A model generated the notes under the pieces. That model saw only the letters and a list, made by a program, of their open reading frames with translations. It had not been told where the DNA came from and did not search any database. Shown piece after piece: positions 1-7,739 of a stretch of DNA of 64,000 nt. The translations under genes were made by a program, and so were the position numbers. The DNA comes from JBOGOC01 sp050747525 (GTDB taxonomy: Bacteria > Acidobacteriota > Polarisedimenticolia > JACPZX01 > DASXTC01), in assembly GCA_050747525.1 (NCBI GenBank), contig JBOGOC010000102.1, positions 35,135 through 99,134 on the forward strand. The letters run 5' to 3'. Position 1 is the first letter of the stretch. Every line of letters starts with the position of its first letter.

Positions 1-629
1 ACCGGGAGGCGGCATCCTTCAGGCCAATCGGGATGGATGACTTGGCGAGATATCGGCAACCCGCACGGTGATACTTAGTTCCAGTCCGTGTGATGAAGAC
101 AATCTCCGAGGCATTCGAGGAGTCGGCAACACTGGTGCTCGAAACGATGTCGGATGGCGGTTGAGGTGCGTCCCAAAGTCCAAGATTCGATTCCCGGGCT
201 TGGCGCTCCAGCCCGCGGAACTCCTCCATCCGGGTGAACGGGAAGCGCGTGTAGGCGAAGCCGTACCCCTGGGCGATGATCTCGGCGTTGAGCAGCTTCC
301 CATCAGGTAGAAAGACGTATCGGAGCAGGCGGCCGTACTTGTCGCGGTTGGCTCCGTCAGCGTCGCCCTCGAGGCGGACGATCTTGCCTATAGCCATGCG
401 GTTGGTGAAAGCAGACGCTTCCTTGCCGAAGTGCTCAACGGGCTTCTGGGGATGGACGGTCTCAGGAGTATCGACCCCAATGAGGCGGATGGTCTCAACG
501 CTCGAGGACAATTCGACCTTGATGGTGTCCCCGTCCACGACGGCAACGACCCTGGCTGTCTCGGCAGACAGGATGTTCGTGACAGCGATAAGGAGGACGA
601 ACAGGTAGAGGAGGGGGCGTCGGATCATG
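1..629 (-). CDS. Secreted thermonuclease-family (SNase) protein, 3' end cut by the window
   Basis: Reading the minus strand from the ATG at 627-629 gives an open frame of 209 codons that runs off the left edge. Residues 1-22 form a signal peptide (MIRRPLLYLFVLL...). An SNase domain follows, with the staphylococcal-nuclease catalytic set visible: IRLIGVDTPE (Arg48, Asp53, Glu56) and DKYGR (Arg100). The family cleaves DNA and RNA with Ca2+, here after export. Near residues 177-201 is the Cys-containing tail seen in many bacterial SNases (TGTKYHRAGCRYL). The start codon is preceded only by a weak GGGGAAAA. A TATAAC box lies about 30 nt further upstream. The frame has no stop codon inside the window, so it is partial, not broken. 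Confidence 0.88.
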
Positions 630-874
630 GTTTTCCCCGGGCCAGTTAGTTGTGGTTATACAGGAGAATGGGAGCGACTAGAAGAAGATTCGGAAGGCGA
701 AAGGCTTCGAAGCGGATGGCCCTGGGCACCGGCCCGTGCCTCAGCGGATCTTCCTGCGCGATGCGCGCAAAGGGCGTTGGCAATTACGCGGCGCGCATGA
801 AAAGGCCCGTCGTGGGTAAGACGATCATGGGGTTACACAGATTCGGGCCGCGCAACCCCATGCCACGGTTTCAT

Positions 875-1405
875 CTACCTGATCCCCGAGTAAAGCGCGA
901 GTCCGAGGCTCAGGGAGGTCTGATCGACGTCATCAAAGTCATCGGCGCCAACCAATTTGTCTTTCTCGATCACACCAACTATGGCAGCCGAATTCCCCAC
1001 GAACGCCTTCACGCCAACACCAATAGAGGTGGAGTAGTCAAAGAAATCTGCCCCATCTCCCCCGATGGCGCTGATGGACGCGAAGAGAAAACCAGTCGCT
1101 TGGTACTGCGGTGTCCAGTTCCAACTGAAGAGTGGCCCGATGCTGTAGGCGTCGGAGTCTTCGAGATCATCGTCGTCAAACTCAAACCTTGCGTAGGAGA
1201 AGCCAAGACCCAGGCCAATGTAACCCTTATCCACGATGTACGACCAGTTGAAGTCAACCTCAGTGCTCTCTCCGATGTCGTCTTGGTCAACCATGGATGC
1301 CCGGAAGACCCACTCAAACAGGCGACCCTCCAGCGTGGATGCTGCTGCGCTACTGAACGCTAGGACCATGACAACGGCTGTGACCACGGCATGCCGTGTT
1401 TTCAT
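875..1405 (-). CDS. Small outer-membrane beta-barrel-like protein
   Basis: A 176-aa protein starting at ATG 1403-1405 with a strong GGAGGAG six bases upstream; a longer in-frame start at 1447 lacks such a site. It begins with a signal peptide (MKTRHAVVTAVVMVLAF, cleavage likely after SSAAA). The rest alternates aromatic and polar residues in short strands (GLGLGFSYARFEF, YSIGPLFSWNW) and ends in a strand (LSLGLALYSGIR), the pattern of a small Gram-negative barrel. No enzymatic motif is visible. It stands alone between the SNase gene and the FAD-oxidase remnant. Its substrate or role cannot be inferred. Confidence 0.75.
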   Translation of the reverse strand: MKTRHAVVTAVVMVLAFSSAAASTLEGRLFEWVFRASMVDQDDIGESTEVDFNWSYIVDKGYIGLGLGFSYARFEFDDDDLEDSDAYSIGPLFSWNWTPQYQATGFLFASISAIGGDGADFFDYSTSIGVGVKAFVGNSAAIVGVIEKDKLVGADDFDDVDQTSLSLGLALYSGIR

Positions 1406-1544
1406 TCCGCTCCTCCAGTAAGGCCGCGTCAACGGGGAGACAACCATTCGACAGCATACATGGATCCAGATTTACCGAGGAGGCGCCGGCGGCGATGCGG
1501 ATGGGTCTCATGACAGGTCTCAGCATACGCCGAGCCCGAGTCCG

Positions 1545-1859
1545 CTATCTTCCGCCGGCCCTCGAGCGGGTAGCCTGGGAAACCAGCGCATCGCACGCTG
1601 TCATGTCGACGATCACGGCATCGGGACGCGGCATGAAGGCGCCGCAGAGGTTCGTGGCGGCCGCACGCGGCATGACGGCGAAGCCGCGAGAGGCCGACAG
1701 CGCCAGCAGCGCCGAGACCTGCTCGGTGGAGCGCGGCCGCACGGCCCCCGGCCGCCCACGAAAGCCGAGATGGTCCGAGCCGTACGCCTCGACGGCCTCT
1801 CCCAGCAGGACATCCGCCCCGGGCAACGCGCGCGCGAGATCGTCGAAGGGTGTGATCAC
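1545..1859 (-). pseudogene. 5' fragment of an FAD-linked oxidase (GlcD-like), truncated
   Basis: From a possible GTG at 1857-1859 about 95 codons read like the start of the FAD-binding (PCMH) domain of glycolate-oxidase-type enzymes. Visible pieces are VRPRSTEQVSALLALSASRG, the nucleotide-loop-like ATNLCGAF, and DAVIVDMTACDALV. The usual GxGT glycine-rich loop is replaced by RAAATN. Shortly after this point the frame becomes unrelated and stops at 1545, so more than 300 expected residues are missing. Nothing homologous is visible in the 140 bases that follow. I read this as a gene remnant. The same frame stays open upstream to about 3185, but that extension is only a shadow of the DUF2156 gene. 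Confidence 0.6.
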
Positions 1860-2035
1860 AAGGTCCGTCCATCGGGTGGGACAGATGGGCCTGCGAGGCC
1901 TGGTGATCCTTGCACGTCGTGCTCGGCTTCTTCGAGCTTCTGAAGCGGCGGATGTCGGGGGCGGGGGGAGCGGCCCCGACCCAGAACCGGAATTCCCCCC
2001 CGCATCGGCGCCGGGAGCCCGAGACCATGAGAACG

Positions 2036-2968
2036 CTAGGGCGGGCTGATCTGCTCCGCGCGAAACTCGGCGTGCATCTCGGCCGGACGGAAGCTGTCCT
2101 TGAGCTGGCGGAGTCCCGTGCGCCTCGCGTCCGACCCGTCGTTGACCCGTTCGAAGTCTCTCAGTCTCAAGAGGAAGCTGCGGAAGTGGAAGTAACTCAG
2201 CCCGCGGACTCCGCTGTCGCACTTGCGGTCGAATGAGCAAGCCAGTCCGGGGCGGATCTCTCCTCCGAAAGCGAAGGCGGCCAGACGCCCGTCGATGAAC
2301 ACCACCTCCCCGCAGAGGTCTCGGGCGGGGAGCCGGCCCGCGAGCTCGATCGCGCGTCGCGTGGCGCCCGCGCCGCCAGCCGTGCCGTGCATCTCGCGGT
2401 GGGTTGTCTTCCATCGCGACAGCAGCTCCATGCACTCGTCCGCGTGGCTCGGCGAGTACGGTGCGACGTGGACGTCCGGCAACCGCTCGACCTGGGCCAC
2501 GTTGCGGCGGATGGTGTACATGTTCCTTCCTGTGAGATTCTCGTAGGTGCCCGGGGCGAAAAGATACTGCTGACGCCGCGGTCGAACCCTCAGGTACCGG
2601 AGGCCGGACAAGGCCGGTGCGTCCGCGGCATCGATGCGAAGGATCCGCGCCGAGAACCCGCCGTTGAAATCGTTGGCCCGCTCGAGACAGCGCCGCAGCG
2701 CGGGAACGTTCATCGGTATCGGCGGCAAGTGGAGGTCGAGCCGTTGTCCGGTGTCGTTCACACGCCAGCGAAAGACGCAGATCGAACCTCCCTCCTCCGT
2801 CAAGAGGGTCGCGCTGCTCAGGGGTCGGTTCTTCGACAGCAGGTACGGGAAGAAGTAGCCCCATCCCGTCTGCCTGCCGCGCTCGACCGCGGCCTTGTAC
2901 CGATCGAGGTCGTCGATGTCCGCGACCTTCAATCCTGCGAGTGCTCCGGAGGTTTCGAGAGCCTTCAT
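2036..2968 (-). CDS. DUF2156 / LPG-synthetase C-terminal-like (GNAT-fold) transferase
   Basis: A 310-aa protein whose start overlaps the stop of the upstream ATP-grasp gene by four bases, so the two are translationally coupled. The order of motifs matches the phosphatidylglycerol lysyltransferase C-terminal domain (DUF2156): a Tyr-rich YLFAPGTYENLTGR near residue 140, NMYTIRRNV, EVVFIDGRLAAFAFGGE, and the C-terminal block FERVNDGSDARRTGLRQLKD. Known members transfer aminoacyl groups from charged tRNA to lipid or other acceptors; this one has no membrane domain, so the acceptor is unknown. Pairing with an ATP-grasp ligase suggests both modify the same amino-acid or peptide product. The family assignment is fairly secure; the reaction is inference. 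Confidence 0.78.
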   Translation of the reverse strand: MKALETSGALAGLKVADIDDLDRYKAAVERGRQTGWGYFFPYLLSKNRPLSSATLLTEEGGSICVFRWRVNDTGQRLDLHLPPIPMNVPALRRCLERANDFNGGFSARILRIDAADAPALSGLRYLRVRPRRQQYLFAPGTYENLTGRNMYTIRRNVAQVERLPDVHVAPYSPSHADECMELLSRWKTTHREMHGTAGGAGATRRAIELAGRLPARDLCGEVVFIDGRLAAFAFGGEIRPGLACSFDRKCDSGVRGLSYFHFRSFLLRLRDFERVNDGSDARRTGLRQLKDSFRPAEMHAEFRAEQISPP

Positions 2969-4116
2969 TGACCGCGGCTTTCCACCTTCGCCAACAGGAA
3001 GCGTGCGAGCGGCGCGACGTGCGGGTAGACCCAGTGCTCGAACAGCGGCTCGTCCTCGGGCCGCTTGTCGTAGACGGTGACCTCTGAGCCGATGCCCGAG
3101 AGGCCTGGCTTGGTGTTGATCTCGAGCAAGCGCAGCCGTGCCTCGTGGTCGAGCGCGAAGTCGAAGGCCACCTCGAGGATCTCACCAGGATGCAGCCGCT
3201 CGAGGTAGGCCGTCAGGCCGAACGACTCGCTCTTCAGCTCGTACATCAACTGCTGCGCCGCCTCGCCGCCCAGGAGGTCGATCAGCAGATCCTCGGTCAA
3301 GAGGATCTTCCCGCCCTGGCGCACGTTGGACACGTCGCTCCCCGCGGTCGAGAGGCGCACCTCGTGAACCCAGCTCCAGGTCAGACCGTCGTGCAGCATC
3401 ACGACCCGGATGTCGAAGACCGAGCCGTCGTAGCGCAGGGCTTCGACGCCGTGCTGGATCAGGTAGCGCTTCCTCCCCTCGGTCAGCATTCGGACGAACT
3501 CCGCCGCGGCCCTCAGCGTCTTGGCCTCGTACCGCCGTCGCTGGCCGTCCCGATAGTGGGTGACGGTCAAGCCCGACGCGTCATTGCGCACCGTGACGAT
3601 CCGGTTGCCCTGGTTTCCGGCGCGTGGCTTGATAAAGGTCACCCGGCCGTTCTCGATGAAGTACTCGAGCTGCCGGTCCGACTGCTCGTAGGGTTCGCAG
3701 TGCGGGTGCAGCGTTGCGTGAAAGCCGCGCACCAGCTTGTACGTCTCGAGCTTGTTGCCCACCAGCTCGGAGAATGCGTGCGGGACGTAGATCCCCAGGT
3801 GGCGCGCCTCGGCCCAGCGCGCGAAGGCGTGGTAGCCCATGCCGCTCTCGAGGAGCCGCCGCGTGCGGTTCGTCCAGTTGCCGTTGACGTCGGGGATCGT
3901 CGCGCGAGTCGCGACGAACCGACCGTCCTCGAACAGGTAGCCGGGAACCTGATGCTCCCCCGGTATGATGTGCCCGGGCGAGTACACGAGGAGGCGCATG
4001 CCCGCCTTCCGGAGTTGGGCGTCCATGAGCGCCACCCGGTTGATCACCGACGGGCTGAGCCGCCGCCAGGGGCTTCCGGTCAGCGGGCAGCCGTAGTGAA
4101 ACCCGACGTGCCGCAT
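2965..4116 (-). CDS. YheC/YheD-like ATP-grasp ligase, apparently intact
   Basis: A 383-aa protein, starting at ATG 4114-4116 with AGGG four bases upstream. A much longer in-frame reading exists (to 4644), but it would cross the divergent gene's promoter and coding region. ATP-grasp hallmarks are present: the ATP-binding Lys in FIKPRAGNQGN, the central DGSVFDIRVVM, and the Mg-binding ExN in LLEINTKPG near residue 335. It should therefore ligate a carboxylate to an amine with ATP, as in amide or peptide bond formation. It is divergent from the 4376-13179 operon and coupled to the DUF2156 gene. It is the only ATP-grasp protein in the region that keeps its catalytic residues, so it may do the chemistry for the whole cluster (inference). 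Confidence 0.82.
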   Translation of the reverse strand: MRHVGFHYGCPLTGSPWRRLSPSVINRVALMDAQLRKAGMRLLVYSPGHIIPGEHQVPGYLFEDGRFVATRATIPDVNGNWTNRTRRLLESGMGYHAFARWAEARHLGIYVPHAFSELVGNKLETYKLVRGFHATLHPHCEPYEQSDRQLEYFIENGRVTFIKPRAGNQGNRIVTVRNDASGLTVTHYRDGQRRRYEAKTLRAAAEFVRMLTEGRKRYLIQHGVEALRYDGSVFDIRVVMLHDGLTWSWVHEVRLSTAGSDVSNVRQGGKILLTEDLLIDLLGGEAAQQLMYELKSESFGLTAYLERLHPGEILEVAFDFALDHEARLRLLEINTKPGLSGIGSEVTVYDKRPEDEPLFEHWVYPHVAPLARFLLAKVESRGQ

Positions 4117-4247
4117 CACACCCTGCTCCCTCGTTTCGCGCCGCACCTGTGCCGCGCCCGCACGAATGTAGCCCGAACGTCGCCCCCGTCCAAATCGAGA
4201 TTCGAAGGAACTCATCGGGGTTGGGGCCTCTATTCGACCAAGAGATC

Positions 4248-4276
4248 TTGTCTCTGTGCCTGAATTAGGGTATACG
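4248..4276 (+). promoter_or_regulatory. Sigma70-type promoter of the 4376-13179 operon
   Basis: TTGTCT at 4248-4253 and TATACG at 4271-4276 are separated by exactly 17 bases. They lie in an unusually AT-rich patch between the divergent ATP-grasp gene and the P-loop gene. Transcription would begin near 4283. Because the long-frame GTG at 4256 falls between the two boxes, it cannot be the translation start of the downstream gene. Confidence 0.6.
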
Positions 4277-4375
4277 TATTCATATATCCGGCAAGAGTCC
4301 ACATTCTGGGCCTCGCAAAGCGACCGCCCCTGTCTCATGGCGGCCGTGTCGCGGGGTAGGAAGGGGATCGCAGCC

Positions 4376-5584
4376 ATGGAGACGGTCGACGACGGCGCCG
4401 ACGCCGGCCGGCCGGCGACGGCGCCGGCCCCGCCACAGCGGCCGCTGCCGCCGATAGACATGCGCCACGCGAAGCCCGGCATCGGTGGCGCGACAACCCA
4501 GGTATCCAGGGATCGCATGCGCCTGCGGCTCGCCGCGTGGGCGTTCACGACGCGCCGCGTGCCCCGGGGCGCCGCCGGTCCGATCCTGCCGGCGGAGGGC
4601 GTGCCCCGCGCCGGCGATCTCGTTCTCGCACGCGTGGACGCCATCGGGCATCACGCGAACCTGCACATGGTCAACGGACGCATGCGGCACCTTTTCGCCG
4701 GCGACGAGATCGTCGTCGCCTACGGCAACCGCTACGCGTCGAGCCAGTTCGAGGCCCGTGTGCCGCAGACCCTGGGGCCGTGCCACCTCGTGGCGGGCGG
4801 CGGCATCGCTTCGCGCGCGATCTCCTGGCATGCTCGCATCTCGCGCGGCCCGACGCAGATCACCCCGCTGGGCCTGGTGGCGGACGGCGCGGGCAAGCCG
4901 ATCAACCTGCGGGATTTCGCCCTGGAGCCGGTCGACCCGCCCCAGGATTCCCGGCCGACGTCGATCGCGGTCGTCGGCACATCCATGGACTCAGGGAAGA
5001 CCCAGTCCGCCGTCCATCTCGTCCGCGGGCTGATCGCCGCGGGTCTGCGGGTCGGCTACGCCAAGGTCACCGGTACGGGAGCGAGCGGCGACTACTGGTG
5101 GCTCAAGGACGCGGGCGCCGATCCCGTGCTCGACTTCACCGATGTGGGCCTGGCCTCGACGTACCTCGCGAGCGCGGCCGAGATCGAGCGCACGCTCGTC
5201 TCGCTCGTAGGCCACGTTGCCCGACACGGCGTGGACGCGATCGTGCTCGAGGTCGCCGACGGCGTGCTGCAGTGCGAGACGGCGGCTCTGCTCGGCTCAG
5301 AGTCGTTCCCGCGCCTGGTGGGGGGCATCGTGCTCGCGGCGCAGGACTCGATGGGCGCCGTCGCCGGCGTGACCTTGCTACGCGAACGTCCCACGCCGGT
5401 CCTGGCGCTGAGCGGCGTGCTGACGGCCGCTCCCCTGCAGATCGCGGAGGCGCAACAGGGGACGGGTCTTCCGATACACCCTCGCGAGGTTCTCGCCTCG
5501 CCGGAGGTGGCGATGAATCTCCTCAGCCGGGCGCAGCATCACCTCAGTGGCAAGGCCTCCGGCCTGCTGAGCGAGGTGGCCTGA
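4376..5584 (+). CDS. P-loop NTPase-like protein related to DUF1611 / MobB-DTBS fold
   Basis: A 402-aa protein. I choose ATG 4376 because GGAAGGGG lies about ten bases upstream; ATG 4337 has no such site and GTG 4256 lies inside the promoter. The N-terminal ~170 residues form an unassigned domain (LARVDAIGHHANLHMVNG, then AGDEIVVAYGNRY). The C-terminal half has a Walker A, VVGTSMDSGKTQSA, near residue 200, an acidic LEVADGVLQCETA, and VLALSGVLTAAPLQIAEAQ. This resembles DUF1611 proteins and other SIMIBI-class P-loop enzymes that phosphorylate or ligate small molecules. It is the first gene of a six-gene operon and stops two bases before the next start. The substrate is unknown. Confidence 0.7.
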   Translation: METVDDGADAGRPATAPAPPQRPLPPIDMRHAKPGIGGATTQVSRDRMRLRLAAWAFTTRRVPRGAAGPILPAEGVPRAGDLVLARVDAIGHHANLHMVNGRMRHLFAGDEIVVAYGNRYASSQFEARVPQTLGPCHLVAGGGIASRAISWHARISRGPTQITPLGLVADGAGKPINLRDFALEPVDPPQDSRPTSIAVVGTSMDSGKTQSAVHLVRGLIAAGLRVGYAKVTGTGASGDYWWLKDAGADPVLDFTDVGLASTYLASAAEIERTLVSLVGHVARHGVDAIVLEVADGVLQCETAALLGSESFPRLVGGIVLAAQDSMGAVAGVTLLRERPTPVLALSGVLTAAPLQIAEAQQGTGLPIHPREVLASPEVAMNLLSRAQHHLSGKASGLLSEVA

Positions 5585-5586
5585 TC

Positions 5587-6465
5587 ATGGCATCGGACAA
5601 CGGCTCGACGCCGTCCCCCCACTGGTCGCCGCCGCGCGGGCGCGTGCTGCTGCGCGCTCTGCGCAGTGACCCGACGCAGGAGTACCTGGCCTATGTGCCC
5701 CACTCCGCCGCGCCCAACGCGCCGGTGCTGGTCTCGGTCCACGGCATCTCGCGCAACGCATACGAGCAGGCGGTGGTCTTCTCGCAGCTGTGCGAGACGT
5801 ACGGCGCCGTGCTCGTCGTACCCGTTTTCCACGCCGCGCAGCACCGGGACTACCAGCGTCTGGGTCGCAAGGGGCGCGGGCCGCGCGTCGACCACCTGCT
5901 GCACCGCCACCTGGCGGAGGCGGCCTCGGTGACGGGGGCCGACGTGACGCAGATTTTCCTCTTCGGCTTCTCGGCGGGAGCGCAGTTCGCTCACCGCTAC
6001 CTGATGGCCCACCCGCACCGCGTCGCGCGCGCGGTGGTGGCGGCCGCCGGCTGGTACACATTCCCCGACTCCAAGCAGCGCTTCCCGTACGGCATCCGGC
6101 CGAACGGCTCGCTCGAGGGCATCGTGTTCGACGCCGAGCGCTTCCTGCGTGTGCCGGTCGAGGTGCTGGTAGGCAGCCGTGACCTGGGCTCGACGAACCT
6201 CAAGCGCGGCAAGCGCGTCGACGCGCAGGGGTCGAACCGCGTCGAGCGCGCGCGGAGATGGACCGCCGCGATGCGCGCCGCCGCGGAAGCTCACGGCCTG
6301 GAGCCGGCCGTGACGCTGATCGAGGTGCCCGGGATCGACCATTCGTTCACCGAGTTCATGAAGAGCGGCGCGCTGGTCGAGCATGTGGGCAGCTTCCTGT
6401 TCCGGAGCGCCCTTCCAGCGCCCCACGCCGCGTGCGAGCCGGCCGTCGCCGAGACGGTCCTCTGA
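5587..6465 (+). CDS. Alpha/beta hydrolase (PHB-depolymerase/esterase-like), cytoplasmic
   Basis: A 292-aa protein without signal peptide. The hydrolase elements are in order: oxyanion segment SVHGISRNAYEQA, nucleophile elbow FGFSAGAQFAHR (Ser near residue 128), acid in VGSRDLGS (near 197), and the catalytic His in GIDHSFTEF. The motif AGWYTFPDSK before the acid recurs in the secreted paralogue at 9626-11161. The family cleaves esters or amides. The ATG lies two bases after the previous stop and the gene's own stop overlaps the next start (TGATG). It is one of three related hydrolases around this cluster, which suggests a repeated hydrolytic step on the cluster's product. Confidence 0.82.
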   Translation: MASDNGSTPSPHWSPPRGRVLLRALRSDPTQEYLAYVPHSAAPNAPVLVSVHGISRNAYEQAVVFSQLCETYGAVLVVPVFHAAQHRDYQRLGRKGRGPRVDHLLHRHLAEAASVTGADVTQIFLFGFSAGAQFAHRYLMAHPHRVARAVVAAAGWYTFPDSKQRFPYGIRPNGSLEGIVFDAERFLRVPVEVLVGSRDLGSTNLKRGKRVDAQGSNRVERARRWTAAMRAAAEAHGLEPAVTLIEVPGIDHSFTEFMKSGALVEHVGSFLFRSALPAPHAACEPAVAETVL

Positions 6466-7733
6466 TGCCGGGCGCCGACAAGCTGCGCCGCCGAGGAAGA
6501 GTCCGGCCGGGCGGAGAGACCTGGGCCGAGCCGAAGGCGCCCGAGCCCGATGTACTCCCGGCGACGGTCGAGGAGGACGACGACAAGGCCGATGCCGTGG
6601 CGCGCCTGCTCGGGGAGGCCGTGCCCTCGCCGCTGCGGGACCGCCTTCTCCGGCTCTGGGGCCGGATGCGCTGGGCACTCCTCGCCATCGTGGCCGTGGG
6701 CCTCGCGGCGCAGATCGTCCTGTGGGTGAACTACCGGGCGACGCACGTGACGTCCAGGAATGCCGCCGTTCGCGGGCATCTCGCCGAGATCGGCAGTCGC
6801 ATCACCGGGCTCGTGACGAAGGTCGAGGTGGATGTCGGCGACCGCGTGACCGCAGGGCAGGTGCTCGTCCGGCTCGAGGACCGTCACCTGGTGGCCGAGG
6901 TCGAAGAAGCGCGGGCCGAGGTGCGGGGCCTGACGCGAGCGGTGGAGGTCGAGCGCCTCACCATCGAGAACCAGCGGTCCCAGACTCGGCAGGAGGAGCG
7001 GGAGGCCCAGGCCAGGGTGGCCGCGGCGGACGCCAAGACCAAGGCGGCGAAGGTCCGAGCCGACGATGCCCGCAGGGACCAGGAGCAGCGCGAGTCGTTG
7101 TTTTCGCGGGACGGTGTGGTTTCGGCTGAGGACGTGCGAGATGCGGCCAGCAGGCGGCGCACGGCCGAGGCCTTCCTCGAGGAGGCCCAGGCCAACGCCA
7201 TCGTCGCCGAATCCGCCCAGCGCAAGGGACTGCTCGCGAGCGACGCGGTGACGATCCGCGACAAGAAGGTCGAGGTGCTCGAGGCCGATCTCCTGCGCGC
7301 ACAGGCGCGGCTGAGCCGGGCCGAGGCGGACCTCGAAGGCGCCTCGATCCGCGCCCCCGAGGACGGCGCGATCGTGCGCCGTATCATCCAGCCCGGGGGA
7401 TCGGTCGAAATCGGCCGGCCGATCATCGCCATGTGGCTCGGCGGCGACGTGTGGGTCGAAGCCTGGATCGACGAGGACGACATCGGCTCGGTCAGCCTGA
7501 GGAGCGAGGCCACCGTGATCTTTCACTCCTTCCCGGGGCGCGAGTTCGCGGGGGTCGTGGACAAGATCGGCCTTGCCACCGATTTCGAGATGCCGGAAAC
7601 CGCGGTCCCTCAGCCCAGATCCTCCCGTATGCGCGGCTCTCCGGTCCTGGGCGTGCGCATCCGGCTGACGCAGCCGCCGCCTGATCTGATGCCCGGCCTG
7701 TCGGCGGTGGTCGCGATCCGCAAGAGGGAGTAG
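6465..7733 (+). CDS. HlyD-family membrane fusion / efflux adaptor protein
   Basis: A 422-aa protein starting at the ATG that overlaps the previous TGA. An acidic cytoplasmic N-terminus of about 65 residues precedes one membrane segment (ALLAIVAVGLAAQIVLWV). A split lipoyl/biotinyl-like domain follows (GLVTKVEVDVGDRVTAG ... IRAPEDGAIVRRIIQPGG). The two halves are separated by about 150 residues of Glu/Ala/Arg-rich coiled coil. A beta-barrel with VEAWIDEDDIGSV and a C-terminal beta domain complete the fold. Such adaptors bridge an inner-membrane transporter to the envelope. No transporter gene is adjacent, but the next gene encodes a polytopic membrane protein, which may be its partner (inference). 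Confidence 0.85.
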   Translation: MPGADKLRRRGRVRPGGETWAEPKAPEPDVLPATVEEDDDKADAVARLLGEAVPSPLRDRLLRLWGRMRWALLAIVAVGLAAQIVLWVNYRATHVTSRNAAVRGHLAEIGSRITGLVTKVEVDVGDRVTAGQVLVRLEDRHLVAEVEEARAEVRGLTRAVEVERLTIENQRSQTRQEEREAQARVAAADAKTKAAKVRADDARRDQEQRESLFSRDGVVSAEDVRDAASRRRTAEAFLEEAQANAIVAESAQRKGLLASDAVTIRDKKVEVLEADLLRAQARLSRAEADLEGASIRAPEDGAIVRRIIQPGGSVEIGRPIIAMWLGGDVWVEAWIDEDDIGSVSLRSEATVIFHSFPGREFAGVVDKIGLATDFEMPETAVPQPRSSRMRGSPVLGVRIRLTQPPPDLMPGLSAVVAIRKRE

Positions 7734-7739
7734 GGCGCC

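Noticed and set aside
650..1363. Plus-strand open frame of 237 codons opposite the outer-membrane protein
   Set aside because: The minus-strand frame has a signal peptide, strong ribosome-binding site and barrel pattern; the plus frame has none of these.
1860..3185. Extension of the FAD-oxidase frame to a 546-codon gene
   Set aside because: The upstream 440 codons are low-complexity Arg/Pro-rich sequence opposite in frame to the DUF2156 gene; only the 1545-1859 part looks like a protein family.
4256..4375. Earlier start for the P-loop gene (GTG 4256)
   Set aside because: It falls between the -35 and -10 boxes of the operon promoter and has no ribosome-binding site.
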